A stretch of 64,000 nt of DNA from Hirundichthys speculiger (lineage: Eukaryota; Chordata; Actinopteri; Beloniformes; Exocoetidae), in the NCBI GenBank assembly GCA_018398805.1, contig JAGFBZ010002330.1, forward strand, positions 62,001 through 126,000, read 5' to 3'. This document shows positions 46,338 through 59,912 of this stretch, piece after piece (position 1 is the first letter of the stretch; each line of letters starts with the position of its first letter). The notes below the pieces were generated by a model. The model ran no database searches. It was not told where the DNA came from and worked only from the letters and a program-made list of their open reading frames with translations. The translations under genes and the position numbers were made by a program.

Positions 46338-49300
46338 CTGTAGGGGGGATGGAGAAACCCGCAAGGCGTTAACATCAAAATCCAGCACACATTCAGAGTT
46401 TTATATTCTGTCTTTTCCTCTCCCTAGACCTCTCCCTGCCTGTGTGCCTTCATCCCCACCCTCTCTCTTTTACGTCTTTCCCCTCTTTCCATGCGGCTGG
46501 CAGTGAACCCCCATCAAAGGTCTTAACTGTATTTCAAAGGCTGAACCCAGAGAGAGACAGCAGTCTTAAAACCATACAGAGATGGCTTTCATTCAAAATA
46601 CTTGGAGCCCCTATTTTTCCCTCATCACAGAGAAAAGTTTGCCGCCTGGATACAAGTGTGTAAGTAAAGCGCTCTAGATCTGCACAGCTTTCTGGACTGT
46701 GAGTTGTCTCCTAACAGGCCCGTTCCACATGGAACCTCTTTTGTTGCCATCACAGAATATACTGAATACATAGTGTAAATGTAAGGAACCTGTAAAAAAA
46801 TAAAAATAAAATAACAATGATGTGATCAATTTTATTTGAGTAACTAAAGCCTGTTAGAAACAGGACTAGACTCTGAAAATCCAACTTACATTGAATCATT
46901 GGGGTCACTGTGTGGGATCTGAGTCTGTGTCCACAGACACTGATGTGAGGGTTTGGAACTATTAAAAACTAGTCAAGTTGCAATTTACTGCCTTGACATC
47001 AAGTTTAAATATTGGGAAAACTCAAATGAAAAATAAATAACAGATTAAATTAGCAAATTAGACACATGATTTATTTATTTTTGCAGAGCCAAGCAACAGT
47101 GCTTTACTTTCTTGTGTTAGAACTGTAATGGCTGAAGGTAAATCATGAAGGCTGGTGTCACTCACTACTTAAAAAAAAAAAAAAAAAAAAGCCAAAAACA
47201 TGTTGCTCCACATCTTGTCGTAGATGTCGTTTCATCAGGAACAGTGTGGCCCTTCACTCCCCAACTGAGTTTGTTATCTCTCAGACGACTTAAAAAGCAT
47301 GGCTTATTGTGTTATTCGGTCAGATGGCGGTGTCACAGGTAATCTAATTTCTTTTCCGCTGTCCAATCAGCAAACCTTGCCTCATTTCCTGGTTTGACTT
47401 GGCTCATACAGACTGCAGTTGTGTAGTTGGTAAAAAAGCAACCTGACCGTACTGTCCTCACCTTTGGCGGTTTAAATATAGACGTAAGCCAAGAAAAGCA
47501 CTTTATGTCCACACACATATCTACACATACAACCACATATGCGCTCCTCTAAGAAACTTTATCACTGCCACAGAAGCGACAGTACAAAAGGCCCATTCTT
47601 CCAGGGGACCTAGGGATAACAACAGCACATGGGCAGCGGAAATGACAGACTGATTATATTTCCACAATGATAGCACTGCCTCCACCTCACTCACAAACAG
47701 CCTTTTGTCTTTGACAGTGTCGGACACAGAAACCATTTTCTTTTCATCTTAATGAGACTCAGTTAATGTCAGTGGTAAAGTCATTTTGTATGCTGGAGAG
47801 AGGTGAGAACTGTCACAGCAAAAAAGAGCCCCCATTCAATCACTGTTGCTCCGACCTACACAGGAGTCTTACTGGATGTCTGCTGGACAGATGTTCGCCA
47901 ATAGGCCTGTTGATGGGCATCCCCCCCTAACCTTGAGTGGGAAGAACTATATTGTTCCAGAAAAAGAGCATAATTAGACTTTGCCTCGATTTGCACACTG
48001 TCAGGATGCCAGCACTGATTAGCAGGTCAGCACCCTGGGGTGAGAAGCAATGGTTACCCCTGTGACCAGGAACACTCCAAAACCCAAAGAACAATAAATA
48101 CAATCAAGAGGAGAGACAGATGTAATACGTTGCTCAAGAATGGGGGGGGGGGTTCAGTGCTTTATAGTCTGTTTTTCTAAAGCCGTACTCCAAAGTAACG
48201 TTCCACTGGAAATGGGAAAAAAAGACTTCCAGTGATAATAGAACTGTTTGACAGTGAAGATGTACTAGTTAAGAGTTTTTTTTGTTTTGTTTTTTAATCG
48301 TATATCGACATATCTAAATTTGACTTAAGTAAGTTTGCTTCCAGTTACATCGGGATGTTGCAAGTTGAATGAATTTGCATTTAAAGTGACAAAGAGGAGC
48401 TTTTGCATTTTTAGCTTGGAGGAGTCCCCTGTAAGTGTGGAAGTTAAGTTGCTTATTTGGGAAATTGCAAGAAAGGTACAGTCAACTTAATATAACAACT
48501 GCAATGGTTTTAAATGGGATTCATAGATCATACTTTAAGATTTTTTTTTCTTTTTAGTAACCTGACCTGGACATAAGCTCAACATCAGAATTTGTCTCAA
48601 GACTAAGCACAAGTCAGGTGAAAAACATTTTTCTGAATGAAGCTATTTGTCCCTCAAAGAAATCTGTTTGCATCCCTCGGTTTACACTCTCACAGTCAGC
48701 AGCCCATACTTCTTATCTATTTGCCAGCTGGGGGCAGAGGAAGGTTCACAGTAATGAGGGTCAAGTCAGTGCTCTGACTCTGGGGTCCTGGGGGCGGATG
48801 TGAAAGCCTTGGTAGATGTTCAGAAATATTGTTTCCATTTTGTCTTTCTCTGATTCCCTGCACTTACTTACCATTTGTTGTTTTAAATGAAAAGGAGCAT
48901 TTGCACATCACTTGCTCTCATTGAAAGTGTGCATGTACAAAAAGCCCAGGATAAAAATACAGATTGTGCAAACTGTGCTATTTCTATTTTGAAACCGCAC
49001 CTTTAAATGAGTAGAGAAAAAAAGAGAAAAAAGTAAAAAAAAAACAAAAAAACATAACACCTAAGGTCTTTGTTTTGACCCCATCATTCTCTGTTTCCCT
49101 GTAGAGCAAAGCAGAGCTCAGCAAGCATAGATTCAAAGTGAGTTGAACACACCCAAGGTCAGCCTGTTAGCCTCTGGTAATTAAAAACAAGCTCTCTGGA
49201 GGTACCAGAGGTTAAAAGGAGGGGTTCCCTTTTTCTGCCTGCAACATTAAACTGAGATTACACTCTCTGCTGATGATGTTACACATCTCAAACATAGAAC

Positions 49301-49341
49301 ATGAATGTAACAAATTTATATACATATATATATATATATAT

Positions 49342-50222
49342 TAGGGCTCGGCAGGGTATTAATGTCATCCTGTTTTTATAGAAAAAAAAAATTTACAAAC
49401 AAAATCCAACAAAATGATTGTGGCTCAGCACAATCAGAACATTAAAACAGGCAGTTTCCGAGGTAACAGCAGAAACTTTTAACGGGGAGTTCAACTTGTT
49501 AGTTGTTACAAATAACCTTGTTTCTGTCAAATCCTCCGTCTGGGAGAACTTTAAAATGAAAATGTCCATGTTAAAGTTCAGTAACTCTACCAATCCGATT
49601 ATCATTTATTCTTTCCATTTTAATAGTCAATCAAAAATTTGAAAAAAAAATTTAAAAAGTTACATTTTATTACATTTTTCGTTTTTTTAACTAACAAAAA
49701 AAAAAAAAAAAAAAAACGAAAAAATGCCTGTTTTTTTATATTTCAATTATAGACTTGGATCAAAAATAGGAAATTAAAAAACGGGCCACAGAACTGAATT
49801 TGTTTTATAATCGAGGACTGGACTTTCTGTTGTCATTACACATCTGTGCCACTAGATGGAGCCGCACTAAAGTAACCAGTAAGAGAATAGCATGACAGTG
49901 AACACATGGAGCAGATCTGATGTAACATGGAGGAATGACGCCAAAGTTTTGTTGCAGTCCAGAATTTTTTTTTCAGACAGAATTGTTAATATTGCTGCCT
50001 GAGTTGCTACCTGAACTGTAAGCAAGTTCACGGATTTTTACCGTTCTCCATGTCTGTTTTAGCTTTTCCTTATGTTTACTGTTTTCCGGTTCCGCAGCAG
50101 CCAGTAACAGACTTTTCAAAACAAAACCATGTGAGCAACATGCACTAACGCGCGATAAAATAAATGTCGGTGCTAGTAAATTATTGTGTTAACGCGATAA
50201 TAACGCGTTAACTTGCCCAGCC

Positions 50223-50225
<3 letters not shown>
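49342..50225. mobile_element. hAT-like non-autonomous element (884 bp) inserted in (TA)n
   Basis: It starts TAGGGCTCGGCAGGG and ends ACTTGCCCAGCCCTA, sharing the TAGGGCTGGGC-type end of the hAT at 8750. The right end carries 'taacgcgataataacgcgttaa', typical of a very abundant fish MITE family. The flanks are (TA)n on both sides, so any 8-bp duplication (atatatat) cannot be distinguished from the microsatellite. The interior has no transposase frame. Confidence 0.7.

Positions 50226-50310
<85 letters not shown>
50226..50310. repeat. (TA)n microsatellite, about 42 units
   Basis: A perfect TA run directly abutting the end of the MITE. A shorter arm of the same repeat lies at 49325-49341 on its other side. 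Confidence 0.97.
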
Positions 50311-50312
<2 letters not shown>

Positions 50313-53300
50313 CCAAGTGCATATACATTTATTCAGTCCACATTTGTTTACTTTATCTAGTTAAAAAATAAACAAATAAAGCTTAGATTTCGAAAACATC
50401 TTGCCCATTTTACATTAATTTTTACCGTGCTTAGACAAAATAAACACACAGAGACCGTCTCGCTCATCACTTGCTACAATACTCATATATTATCACAGCT
50501 TCCTCTCCCAAGGTAAGCATTATTTAGTGATAGCACAACTTAAAGAGAGCCTCATCTTTTTGCGTCTCTGCATGTCAATGTCTCATTCACCTCTGCATGG
50601 CCTGGGCACTGAGCACTGGGCTGGATATGAGGGCATTAACTGCGCTTCACTGCACCACACCATTTAAGAGGCAGCATAGCGCCAGCGCCGTTTGCCACAA
50701 GGCTTGTACGGGCTCATTGCCCAGGGCGACCATGCAGCCTGACCCAGGCTAGGCCCAGATGTCAAGAGTGGAGGAAGGCGTTCTGGTGCACTGTGCCGAT
50801 GCTTTCCAGTATGGCTCAACATCTGTTTCATCTGCTGGCACCCAACCTGCGCCACTCTGAACCTCCTCTCTCCTTTTGGTTTTTCTCAGTTTCTCTATCA
50901 TACAACTACTGTATGAATATATTTAGGCGTTTTTCTCTCAGCTTCTCTTTGGTGCACGCGCACACACACACACACACATTACATTCTGTCTTGTGTGAGT
51001 GTGGGCACTTGAGGCCCACGGCCCCCGGAGCCAGCCCTCTCATTCACTGCTGCTCGCTGCATTATCAGCTCTATCTGTCCATCTGTCCCTCTGTTCACCA
51101 CTGCCTCTATCCAGCTGCTCACCTAGCCGTCTTATTAGCCAGCCTTCCATACATTCTAACGTTGCTGCACTGCTCTGGGTTACCTTCAAAGACCAAGCTC
51201 CTTTGCTCATAAACACAGAAACAGCTGCTCTCTACAGTATACCTCTCTTTTGCTCCCTCCTCCTCTCTTCCTCTTTTTCAAAGTCAAAAGTGCTTCACTT
51301 GCTAATGATAGAAGCCATTTCTTCACATCTGTACCACACAGGCATTTACATCCAAACAAAAGATAATGTGCGGTTTGCTGCTCTCCCACTTTCTTCCTGT
51401 TTGTCCCTGACTGTGTTACACTCTTTCTTATCACTGCAGTTGTCTAAGGCAGTGAGCACTCCTTCAGATGTGTCTGTCTGCCTGAGATCTGGTCCTGGAT
51501 GTTGTTAAGCATATGGGCTGCTTTTCATCTTTACAGTGGGTGCGTGAGCTGAGGATAGGCTCGGGTTTATCATGGGCCTTGAGAGATGCCATAACAAATG
51601 CGGTGAAATGTAAGTGCGCTGCTACATCTTATCTCAAGGAGCGCAATTTCCAATAGTGTGAAGTAAGAGGATGTCATGGGCCTGGAAAATTCAGCAGGAG
51701 AAGGACAAGAAAAACACACAGACAGAATGACAAAGAGAAAGGATGGAGGTAAATGACAGAGAAATTCCTCAAAAAAGACACAGAGGTGGTTTAAGATGTG
51801 GATTGGAAATGGGGGGAAAATGGACACAGAAACTGAGAGAGTAGGAGAAAGGAAAAAAGAGCTTTGACTGAGTGAAAGCAGAGGCTTTTTTCTATTTATT
51901 TAGAGTGATACTACATACAGAGAACCCAGATGTTCTTTTTTATCCAATAATGCTTTCTTTAAAAAGGCTTGAACCCAAAAGTCTGCTCTTGATTATACAA
52001 AACAGGACTCTCTCCAAGGCTGTCCTACTGTTCATTTGTTCTGTTAAAAAGACGGGTGATACATTAAGTTTACATTCTCCTTAAGTAAATAGTTTTTCAC
52101 TTGGCAACTGATGTAAGCGGATAGTGTACAAACAGCAAATTAAATGCCATTCTAGATAGAAAATTCTTTTGTGGAATTAGGAAAAATTCCCTTCTTGTCT
52201 CTTCGGTCAATTGAATATAGTGGGTGTCCTGACAGATTGGGGTACAATCTGAGCACAATTTCCTCTGTTAGGTGAGAGGTGTCAGTTGTAATCAGTGAAG
52301 GACAGCCAGGGATGGAGCCATTGTTTCCTGCTGGTCCTAGGCTCATCCCGACTCTGTGTGGGCACTAATGAAGAGGGGCATGTCGCGCTGGGATAGTTTA
52401 CCCACCTCCTCTCCTGTGAGTTGCGGACCAGAGCCAATCTGTCAGGAAAAACATTGGGCGAAATTGCCCCGCGGTACAGCAGTGCCTGGTGACAGCCACT
52501 TGCAGACTGTCAGCGAGCAGAGTGATGCTACCAGGCTATACTGACAAGCAAATTACAGTCTCCCAACAATCAAACACACACCGGAAGATTCATTTACATC
52601 CATCAGCCCTAAGCCTTTGTTACGTTGTTGGATTTTGGGAATGGGGGAGAATCCCAGACTGTTATGACAGAAGACATTGTGAAAAGTCAACATTAAGACT
52701 GACGGAGCGCCTGGCCTCTTTGGCTGGATGGCTGATCATATTACCTCTGCAGCATTGTGAGAATTAATTCTACCAATAAGATATTTTTTTTAAGGTTCAT
52801 ACATTGTTCAATCTCAACTGAGTAAATTGGTGAAAATTATACCTTGCCAGGCAACTGACAGGAAGAAAGATTTTAATTGAAGGGAGCAGCCAATTCTGCC
52901 ATATGCGTGTGGGACTGTGTACCTATTAGTGTGTATCAGTGCATAAGAAAGATAAACACTGGGTTTGGAGCAGAAAAATAGAACATTTTAAGGGCTTTTC
53001 TTAGGGTTAATGGAAAATCTGACTGATAATGCATAAAATATTGAATCAGAATCTGAATATAAACTCAGAAACTCAGAATATAAACTACAACACAAACCAC
53101 AGTAGAAAATGTGACAAGTTATGTTTGCAAAGCAATTTCAATTCACTCTACAAACTTTAAGACATTTATGTATTTTTACTTAAATAACCTACTGTGTTGA
53201 GATTTTTTTTTTTTCGCTGCAAGACAGGAGAGTTTTTTTTTCTTTTTGTTTCTTTTGATTTTAAAACTTTTAAGGAGAAGGAGGAAGTGGGTGGTGATAT

Positions 53301-55052
53301 TGTGCTAAAAAGGGAGGAAACAACTCCAACTTAAATACATGTCTGAGCTGATATGATGTTTTTAATCATAGCTGGCTCCCAGTGCTTTGTAGAGGAAATG
53401 GTGACAGTCACATGGTTTGTTGATCCCAGCTATGCAGAAAAGGGCATGTTTGACTTGCCTTACTGTTTTGAAGGGAATCTTTATGCAGAGTAAATAGCAG
53501 CCAGCAGGCAGAATATGTGGCAGGCTGACAGACTTCAATTAATGGAAAATGCACCTCTTTTTGTTTACTGTGTTCTGTAAAGGTCAGCCAAGTCATGGTC
53601 TTGGAGGCACTGTTTTTTAACATTCCCAGGGTTAGATACATAATCTGAATTAATGACTCTAGACCCATCTCCCCTTCTCACCCCCACCCTCAGATATATG
53701 GCTGTCTCATCTGACCTCATACACCCCTATAAATAGCCTGAGTATGTCTGTCTAACTGACACTCCCTTCTACTGAACTTCACTATGATACATAAGCTATG
53801 CAACACGTTGACTTCAGAAACATACTCACAAAAGCACTCTCTATCTTTTACACTTACAGATATGCATCTTCAAACATTTCACACCTTACACACTCCTGAT
53901 AGCTCTCTTCGTGACTACATAATGACATACAGTCCTTCAGAGCCAGCTGCAAGTATTGTTAGAACTTGCCAAGACTTGTTAACACTAAAGGCGGTAACTT
54001 CCAAAGGACAAATGCCACGTAAATCAGAGTGCAAGAGGTTTGCCATAATTGTTGATCTCTCATATGTGATACTTCTCTCCGGTGTTGAACATCACAAGCT
54101 GCAGCTTTAAAAAAAAAAAACTGTCTGCTGTCGACAAAGCAGCAGTGGCCACTTAACTGTAGACTAACAGAGATGTTTTGTAATTTTTCATTTCCCTCTT
54201 TTGTTTTTTAAGGAATAGCACTGATTTCTATATTCACTGCAATTACTCAGATATGCAGAAGAAACCGATAACCAGAGAAACAGCAATACTGTTCAGATGC
54301 ATATTTTGTTAATTTGATCATTTCTATTTTTTTTATGGAAATAAATTCCAGTTTAAAAAAAAATATTAGGAAGACAATCATGAACTGCTAATTTGGAAAT
54401 TGAGATAATGAAATGAATAGAATCACATTAACAAAGGTTTTATTATACTGATAAGTTGGATACAATGCACATTAAATATTATGGCCTCAGGTGAAGCGTT
54501 GACCTGGGTTCAGCTCTTTTAAATGCTTTGTGAGAAAATTCCTGGAGCTGCCCGTGGGGCTTGGAGCCTATTTCAACATTTTCTGAACCTCTAAACCTGT
54601 TTTCAGCTTCACTTAGGGCTATTTACCAAAAGTATTTTTTCTTTCAATATTTTTTTTAATTCACACGCAAATATTGAAATTAGCCTGATTTTCAGCCCTT
54701 CTTCTTTTTGAATTATTTTCTTTGCAGAGTTAAAATTGATAGCACAGTGACTTTGCTAAGAGCAGTGAGAATAGTCAATTGTCCTCTGACAAATTCACTG
54801 GCAGACGATTAAGGCAACCAAAGTGATTCTCGTTCCCTCTAATAACTATTATCTTCCTAACTCCTCTGTCTGGCAGAACCAGTGGGGATAAATCTTCTAT
54901 AAAATGGGGATAAATTACATATGTAAGGTGATAAGCGTGTGTGAGCCGGGGGGCTCTGGGATTATTTAGTGCTCTGCTCATTACTTAGCGTACAGCTGCT
55001 TAGCCATCTTTTCTGCCCTGAACTTGGCAGGCGTCCCGAACATTCTTTGTCA

Positions 55053-55352
<300 letters not shown>

Positions 55353-56696
55353 TTAGGAACGTTTCACACCATTCCCTGTTTACTCCACCTGCACGCTATT
55401 CATCCTGGAAAAAACCAATATGGCACTTCATAGTTAAACAAGTGAGGAGTTCTTTGAAGGTTCATGTACTTATTTATATCTGTGTTTTGATTTCATGTTG
55501 GATATCTTCCCTCATATTCAGTTAGTGAGTTTGTAAAAGGACAAGCATGTTCTCTCGGGCAGTTCATACAACTGTAGACTTGCCTGGCTACCGTTCAACA
55601 CATTGTCTCTGAGTGATAGCTTTGGCACCACAGTAAAAGCACTTGTATGCAAACTAGTTAGAACAAGTGTGCAATCACAATTACAAGGCTAAAGAATAAA
55701 AACAAACTCCAACACATTCTTATCTCACATTTCACTGTGATCACATGAAGAAAAAGGCTGCAAGATGAGTGACGTCCGCTTGAGCACAGAGGCTTTTACT
55801 TAACACAGTGTGTTGAGATGAACAGAACCTCCCCAGTGAGGTCGCACAGCATTCATACAAGGGAGGCTAGTATTAGGCATGTGTCTGAGGTAGGGGAGGT
55901 GGGGTGCACAGTAGGAGTGGGGAGGGGTTGTTGGCCTTCGCTCAGACCCCACTTCTGCCTGTCACTTCCCCTCACAAGCATATGGAGCCATTAAGCCACA
56001 GACAAGGTAAATGTATGTACTTTCTCTTTCACTTTGCCCTCGTCCGCTTGTCCCACTCTGCAATCTTGTACAACACGGCACAATGTTATACAGGCCATGG
56101 AAATTCAATCCCCATTTAGTAGCAAATAAAATCACACAGCAGAAGTGGTTTCAAATAGTGCTTGCTTGGATGTACAGGGGGTGCACTATGGTTATTTCTA
56201 CACCTCTTCTGATATCGCTTTCTCTCTGTCTCATTTGCTCTGTGCTGTCTGTGACGTAGGATTCGGGGATAATAAATGGCTGGATGTCTTTCAATGTCAT
56301 GTGAAACCTGGGAAGGGTCATGTGCCACATTATGACTACTGGGGGGTCTGGCGCTCCAAGGTCTGGGTCTTGGGCACACACAGTCTGTCTGGAGGCATTA
56401 GGCTCCAGAAGAATAGGCACAGTGCCAGGTCGGCATCACTCTCTGTTGAAAAGGAATTGCATTTAAAACATTTACTTTTAAAAGTGGACATGGATCTTTT
56501 CATGTCTAGGACGGTAAATGTTATGGGGGAAAGAAATGCAGGTGATGCCATGGCTATATTTCTGGAATCATGCCGTGCCATGAAATATAACTGATAGATC
56601 TGCTGAGGGTTGGCAAATGAAGCTGTGACCTTTCTTAGGAAGTATCAAATGATGATGAATGAAATATACAATTCAAACCCTCAAATGTCATCCTCC

Positions 56697-56703
<7 letters not shown>

Positions 56704-56771
<68 letters not shown>
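56704..56771. repeat. (TA)n microsatellite
   Basis: About 34 TA units immediately before the Harbinger-like element. Confidence 0.97.
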
Positions 56772-56773
<2 letters not shown>

Positions 56774-56774
<1 letters not shown>

Positions 56775-57485
56775 GCTGCGGTTACATGATGTTTTTTAAT
56801 TCGGAATTAAAATTAGGAATTAAATAATTCCGAATTAAACTATTTTCCTTCGAGTTTACATGGAAATAGTAATTCCGAATTAAGGTTTACATGGAAAACA
56901 CGTTAGTTCGGCTTTATCCAACTCCGCTTTAGGTCTGGGGGTTGGGAAGGGTTCTGATTGGATAGGGGGGCGGACGCCTTTACGTCTACCGGAAGAAAAC
57001 AAACTTAGCTAACTGGTTAGCAACAACATTCCACTTATTTTTGACCTGGGTGGCGTCTCTATCTGCGAAACCTCCTTCATTTAACCTGGCCGCTTTGAAA
57101 AGCTCACAATTGTTATGTTTCCTGCCATCTGTTCTTTTAATTATTTCCAGTTCCTCCAAGCTATTTATTAAATAAATCGTCTCTGCTCTTGAACACCGTT
57201 TACTGCGTGCTGCCGGAATATAAGCGTCATCGCGACAGACGGGCAAGGGAAACGAGCATGCGCAGAAAGACGGGAATTCATTTAAAGAGGAATGAGTGTT
57301 TACATGACCGCGGAATTACTTAATGCAGAATTAAAATGGGAATAAACCAGCCACTTACTTCGGAATTAAGTTAATTCGGAATTGACATTTTCATATGGAA
57401 TTAAGTGTTTACATGGTAACTTTTATTCGGCTTTAACTTTAATTCTGAATTAAAGAGGAATTAAACTTCCCATGTAAACGCACCC
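56774..57485 (-). mobile_element. Harbinger-like element (about 710 bp) with Myb/SANT-like remnant
   Basis: The ends are GGCTGCGGTTACATG at the left and, reverse-complemented, GGGTGCGTTTACATG at the right. The sequence next to the ends is rich in ccgaattaa motifs in both orientations. On the minus strand an open frame (56986-57246) includes YLINSLEELEIIKRTDGRKH, ELFKAARLNEGGFADRDATQ and VKNKWN. This resembles the Myb/SANT-like DNA-binding protein (MSANTD type) encoded beside PIF/Harbinger transposases. The transposase itself is absent. Family assignment is by resemblance; the target duplication is obscured by the TA tract. Confidence 0.5.
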
Positions 57486-57488
57486 AAT

Positions 57489-57826
57489 GTCATGGAAAAA
57501 ATTATTAGACCACCCTTGTTTTCTTTAGTTTCTTGTTCATTTGAATACCTGGTACCACTAAACATCATCATGTGACTAAAACAGACAGAAAAGAAAACAC
57601 TGAATGCATAAAAGCAGTGTTTTTGGCAGTACAACGCCATAGCTATTGATGTAAAAACTTAAGTGATTTAGGTTATAATCAAGAAAACCATGGAAAATGG
57701 TGCAATGAGCAGTCTTTGTGGTTATCGTTATGTTTGTCCAAACAAATGTACCTTTAGTTGTACCAGGCATTAAAATGAACAAGAAACTAAAGAAAACAAG
57801 GGTGGTCTGATAATTTTTTTCCATGA

Positions 57827-57828
<2 letters not shown>
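57489..57828. mobile_element. Long-hairpin MITE (about 340 bp), Tc1/mariner-like
   Basis: The left arm (from about 57489) starts gtcatggaaaaaattatt and the right arm ends aattttttt ccatgac. The two arms are inverted copies over about 75 bp, including 'agaccacccttgttttcttt'. Such elements with CAGTCATGGAAAAA ends and TA flanks are common in fish. It is sandwiched between the Harbinger-like element and a (TA)n tract. Confidence 0.7.

Positions 57829-57829
<1 letters not shown>

Positions 57830-57882
<53 letters not shown>
57830..57882. repeat. (TA)n microsatellite
   Basis: About 26 TA units directly after the hairpin MITE. Confidence 0.97.
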
Positions 57883-57884
<2 letters not shown>

Positions 57885-58286
57885 TTAATTTTGTTTATTT
57901 GCAGTAATGCTGGGAAGGAAAACCATGTCCCCCCCCAACTTGAATGACTTGAATAAAAAAATGCCACTTTTTCAGTGGCAGTGTAATGTAAATGCAGTGT
58001 AAATGTGCAAAGTTGCAAAATAGAAAAGCATGGGGAAACTATCAACTGCCAGCAGGATGTCTATGAGGAAGACTGGCAGCGAAACCGAAAAACTATGGGG
58101 TCACTCTGCAGGTCCATTAGCGGTACCTCAGACTGAATGTTGCCACGTCTGTATAAACAGTGTGAATAAAGAAGTCCAACTTGTGTCTATTTGTTTAAAA
58201 GATGAGTTGGTGTCTCCATGACAGTGCTTGTGTACCATGCTACATCAGGCCATTGAGCACAGTCAGTGGACTGGGAGAGGACTTAC

Positions 58287-58357
58287 CACCATGGTGCCAG
58301 AATGGCTCTGTTGCCATGAGAGAGCCACGGGGTTGGGGGGGACATAAGCTGCGGCCC
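58287..58357 (-). other. Candidate cryptic/cassette exon in sox6 intron (71 bp)
   Basis: The sequence lies between a usable acceptor (gctcacag| at 58358) and a consensus donor (GGTG|GTAAGT, intron from 58286). A possible branch point 'actaatc' lies about 40 nt upstream, but the pyrimidine tract is poor. In the incoming phase it reads AAYVPPNPVALSWQQSHSGT then MV with no stop. Its length of 71 is not a multiple of three, so inclusion would shift the next exons and lead to a stop in the exon at 46188-46337. It may be a poison exon or simply chance splice-like sequence. Confidence 0.2.
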
Positions 58358-59790
58358 CTGTGAGCTGTCTCATAATGATAACATCAGATTAGTGTTTCTT
58401 AGTCTCGTAAGTGAATGCTTGGCTTCTCACTTCATGGAGAAAGGACGTGGCAGCATCCTGTACACCCTGCAGGTGGTGATGATAACACTGTACTCTATGG
58501 GTATATTGTGTAGAAATAATGATGTCTTTGAAAATGGCTCTCCTGACTACACGAGGCATTTGAAGACCCCCTTTGCTATTTCTTCATGAATTCATGAATT
58601 ATGCAAGGATCATACACATTGTGACCCCTGACCATGATTCCATAATAGCTCTTGTTATTTGAGCTAAAACATTTTCCATGTCAAATGTATTGCAAAAAAG
58701 CACACTTGTAAAAGACTCCCCTCAGGCACTTTGTCTAAGCCGTCATGGCTCCATAGTTCCAAAATAGCTGACTTTCTTTTTCATTCTGTGGTTTTATACT
58801 TAATTCATTAACTGCTCTACCACACCTTTTAATACTCTGTTGTGAACCTGCTGACTTCTGAGTGTTTATGTTTTTCTGTATTCTGTTCTCATCAGTTTTT
58901 TTTTTTTTTGGTGCTATTTGGTGTTCCCTTTTCCTTTGTTTTCTAATAGCAAAAAATGGAAACTCTTTAACAGGAATTATTCAGTTTTATTTAATTAACT
59001 TATCAATAGTCCCATATAAAAACGAGCTGAGTCTACGAGGGAGTATATCTGGAATGCCTCTCAAACAGGGAGCAGTTTAGGCTTTCTTGTATTTAGTATG
59101 AGCACCGGAGTATGTGGAGGCACATCTTTAATTTTCATCATGACATGGGGGTGTATGAGGTTGCTGCTTTGGTGGGGCATCGAATAACATGTTGCAACAA
59201 TTTTTCAAAAAACTTTTTTTTCTTTCAAGGTGGTGGAGCTTCATTTTTCCTCAGTCCAAAAGACAAAGGGAGAGAACGAGGCATGCTCTTACATGCAAGG
59301 AACACAGTTACATTGCAAGGAAACCTGTTCTTACATCATCCACTACCTACATTATCAACGTCCTCAAATTACTGAATTTCACTTTTACATATTTCTGAAA
59401 AAGGGTTTTGCTTTTCAGTTCGTAACAATAGCAAGATGTTTATACAGAACTTATCTCCTGTGTTTTTGGATTTCTAACAGTGTGTACTTGGAAAATGATT
59501 ACAGTCAGACACAGAAAGATGCTTACATGTTGACAACATGTTTGCATTCCTCTGCTTCTGTGCCCATATCTGTCGTTCCACATGGACTAGAACATTGCCA
59601 GCCCTTGTTCTTAAATCCAAATTCACACAGAGTAGAGATTGTTTCGGGGCCTAAACTATTTAAGTTTGTGAACTTTCAAACCAGAACTTTGAGAGTATAA
59701 GAAAAAAGGCATAGCAAGCTCAGAGAGAGAAAGAAATGACAAAATGTGAAAAAAACAAAAAAACAAAAACAACTTAATTAGTAAGCATAC

Positions 59791-59912
59791 CTGGCTTATA
59801 AGACATTCCCGGAGGGAAGAGAAAGCCTTGCTGGGCGGCAGCTGCTGCTGCTAGAGTGCGTTGGTCGTGGAAAAATGGGGATCATGAGCGGAGGCATGTG
59901 ACCCTGGACCTG
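59791..59912 (-). CDS. sox6: sox6 exon after the Q-box, with an apparent 2-nt frameshift
   Basis: The acceptor is tatctgttcag|CA at 59913 and the donor is CCAG|GTATGC at 59790. It opens with [15 protein letters not shown], matching SOX5/SOX6 exactly, and ends, in a different frame, with [20 protein letters not shown] then MSYKPG, also an exact family match. The frame changes near 59866-59875. The conserved 'PIFPHDQRTL' needs two more bases (CA) than the 'ttttccacgacc' present. The exon is 122 bp, whereas the phases of its conserved ends require 124. Read straight through, the first frame stops at TAA 59796-59798. All downstream exons are intact, so an assembly error or polymorphism is as likely as a true lesion. 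Confidence 0.85.

Noticed and set aside
50999..51508. 169-codon plus-strand open frame, the longest in the window
   Set aside because: Leu/Ser/Pro-rich translation of CT-rich intronic sequence with no domain or splice context, antisense to sox6.
56145..56594. 149-codon plus-strand open frame
   Set aside because: No homology recognised; lies within a sox6 intron without promoter or splice signals.
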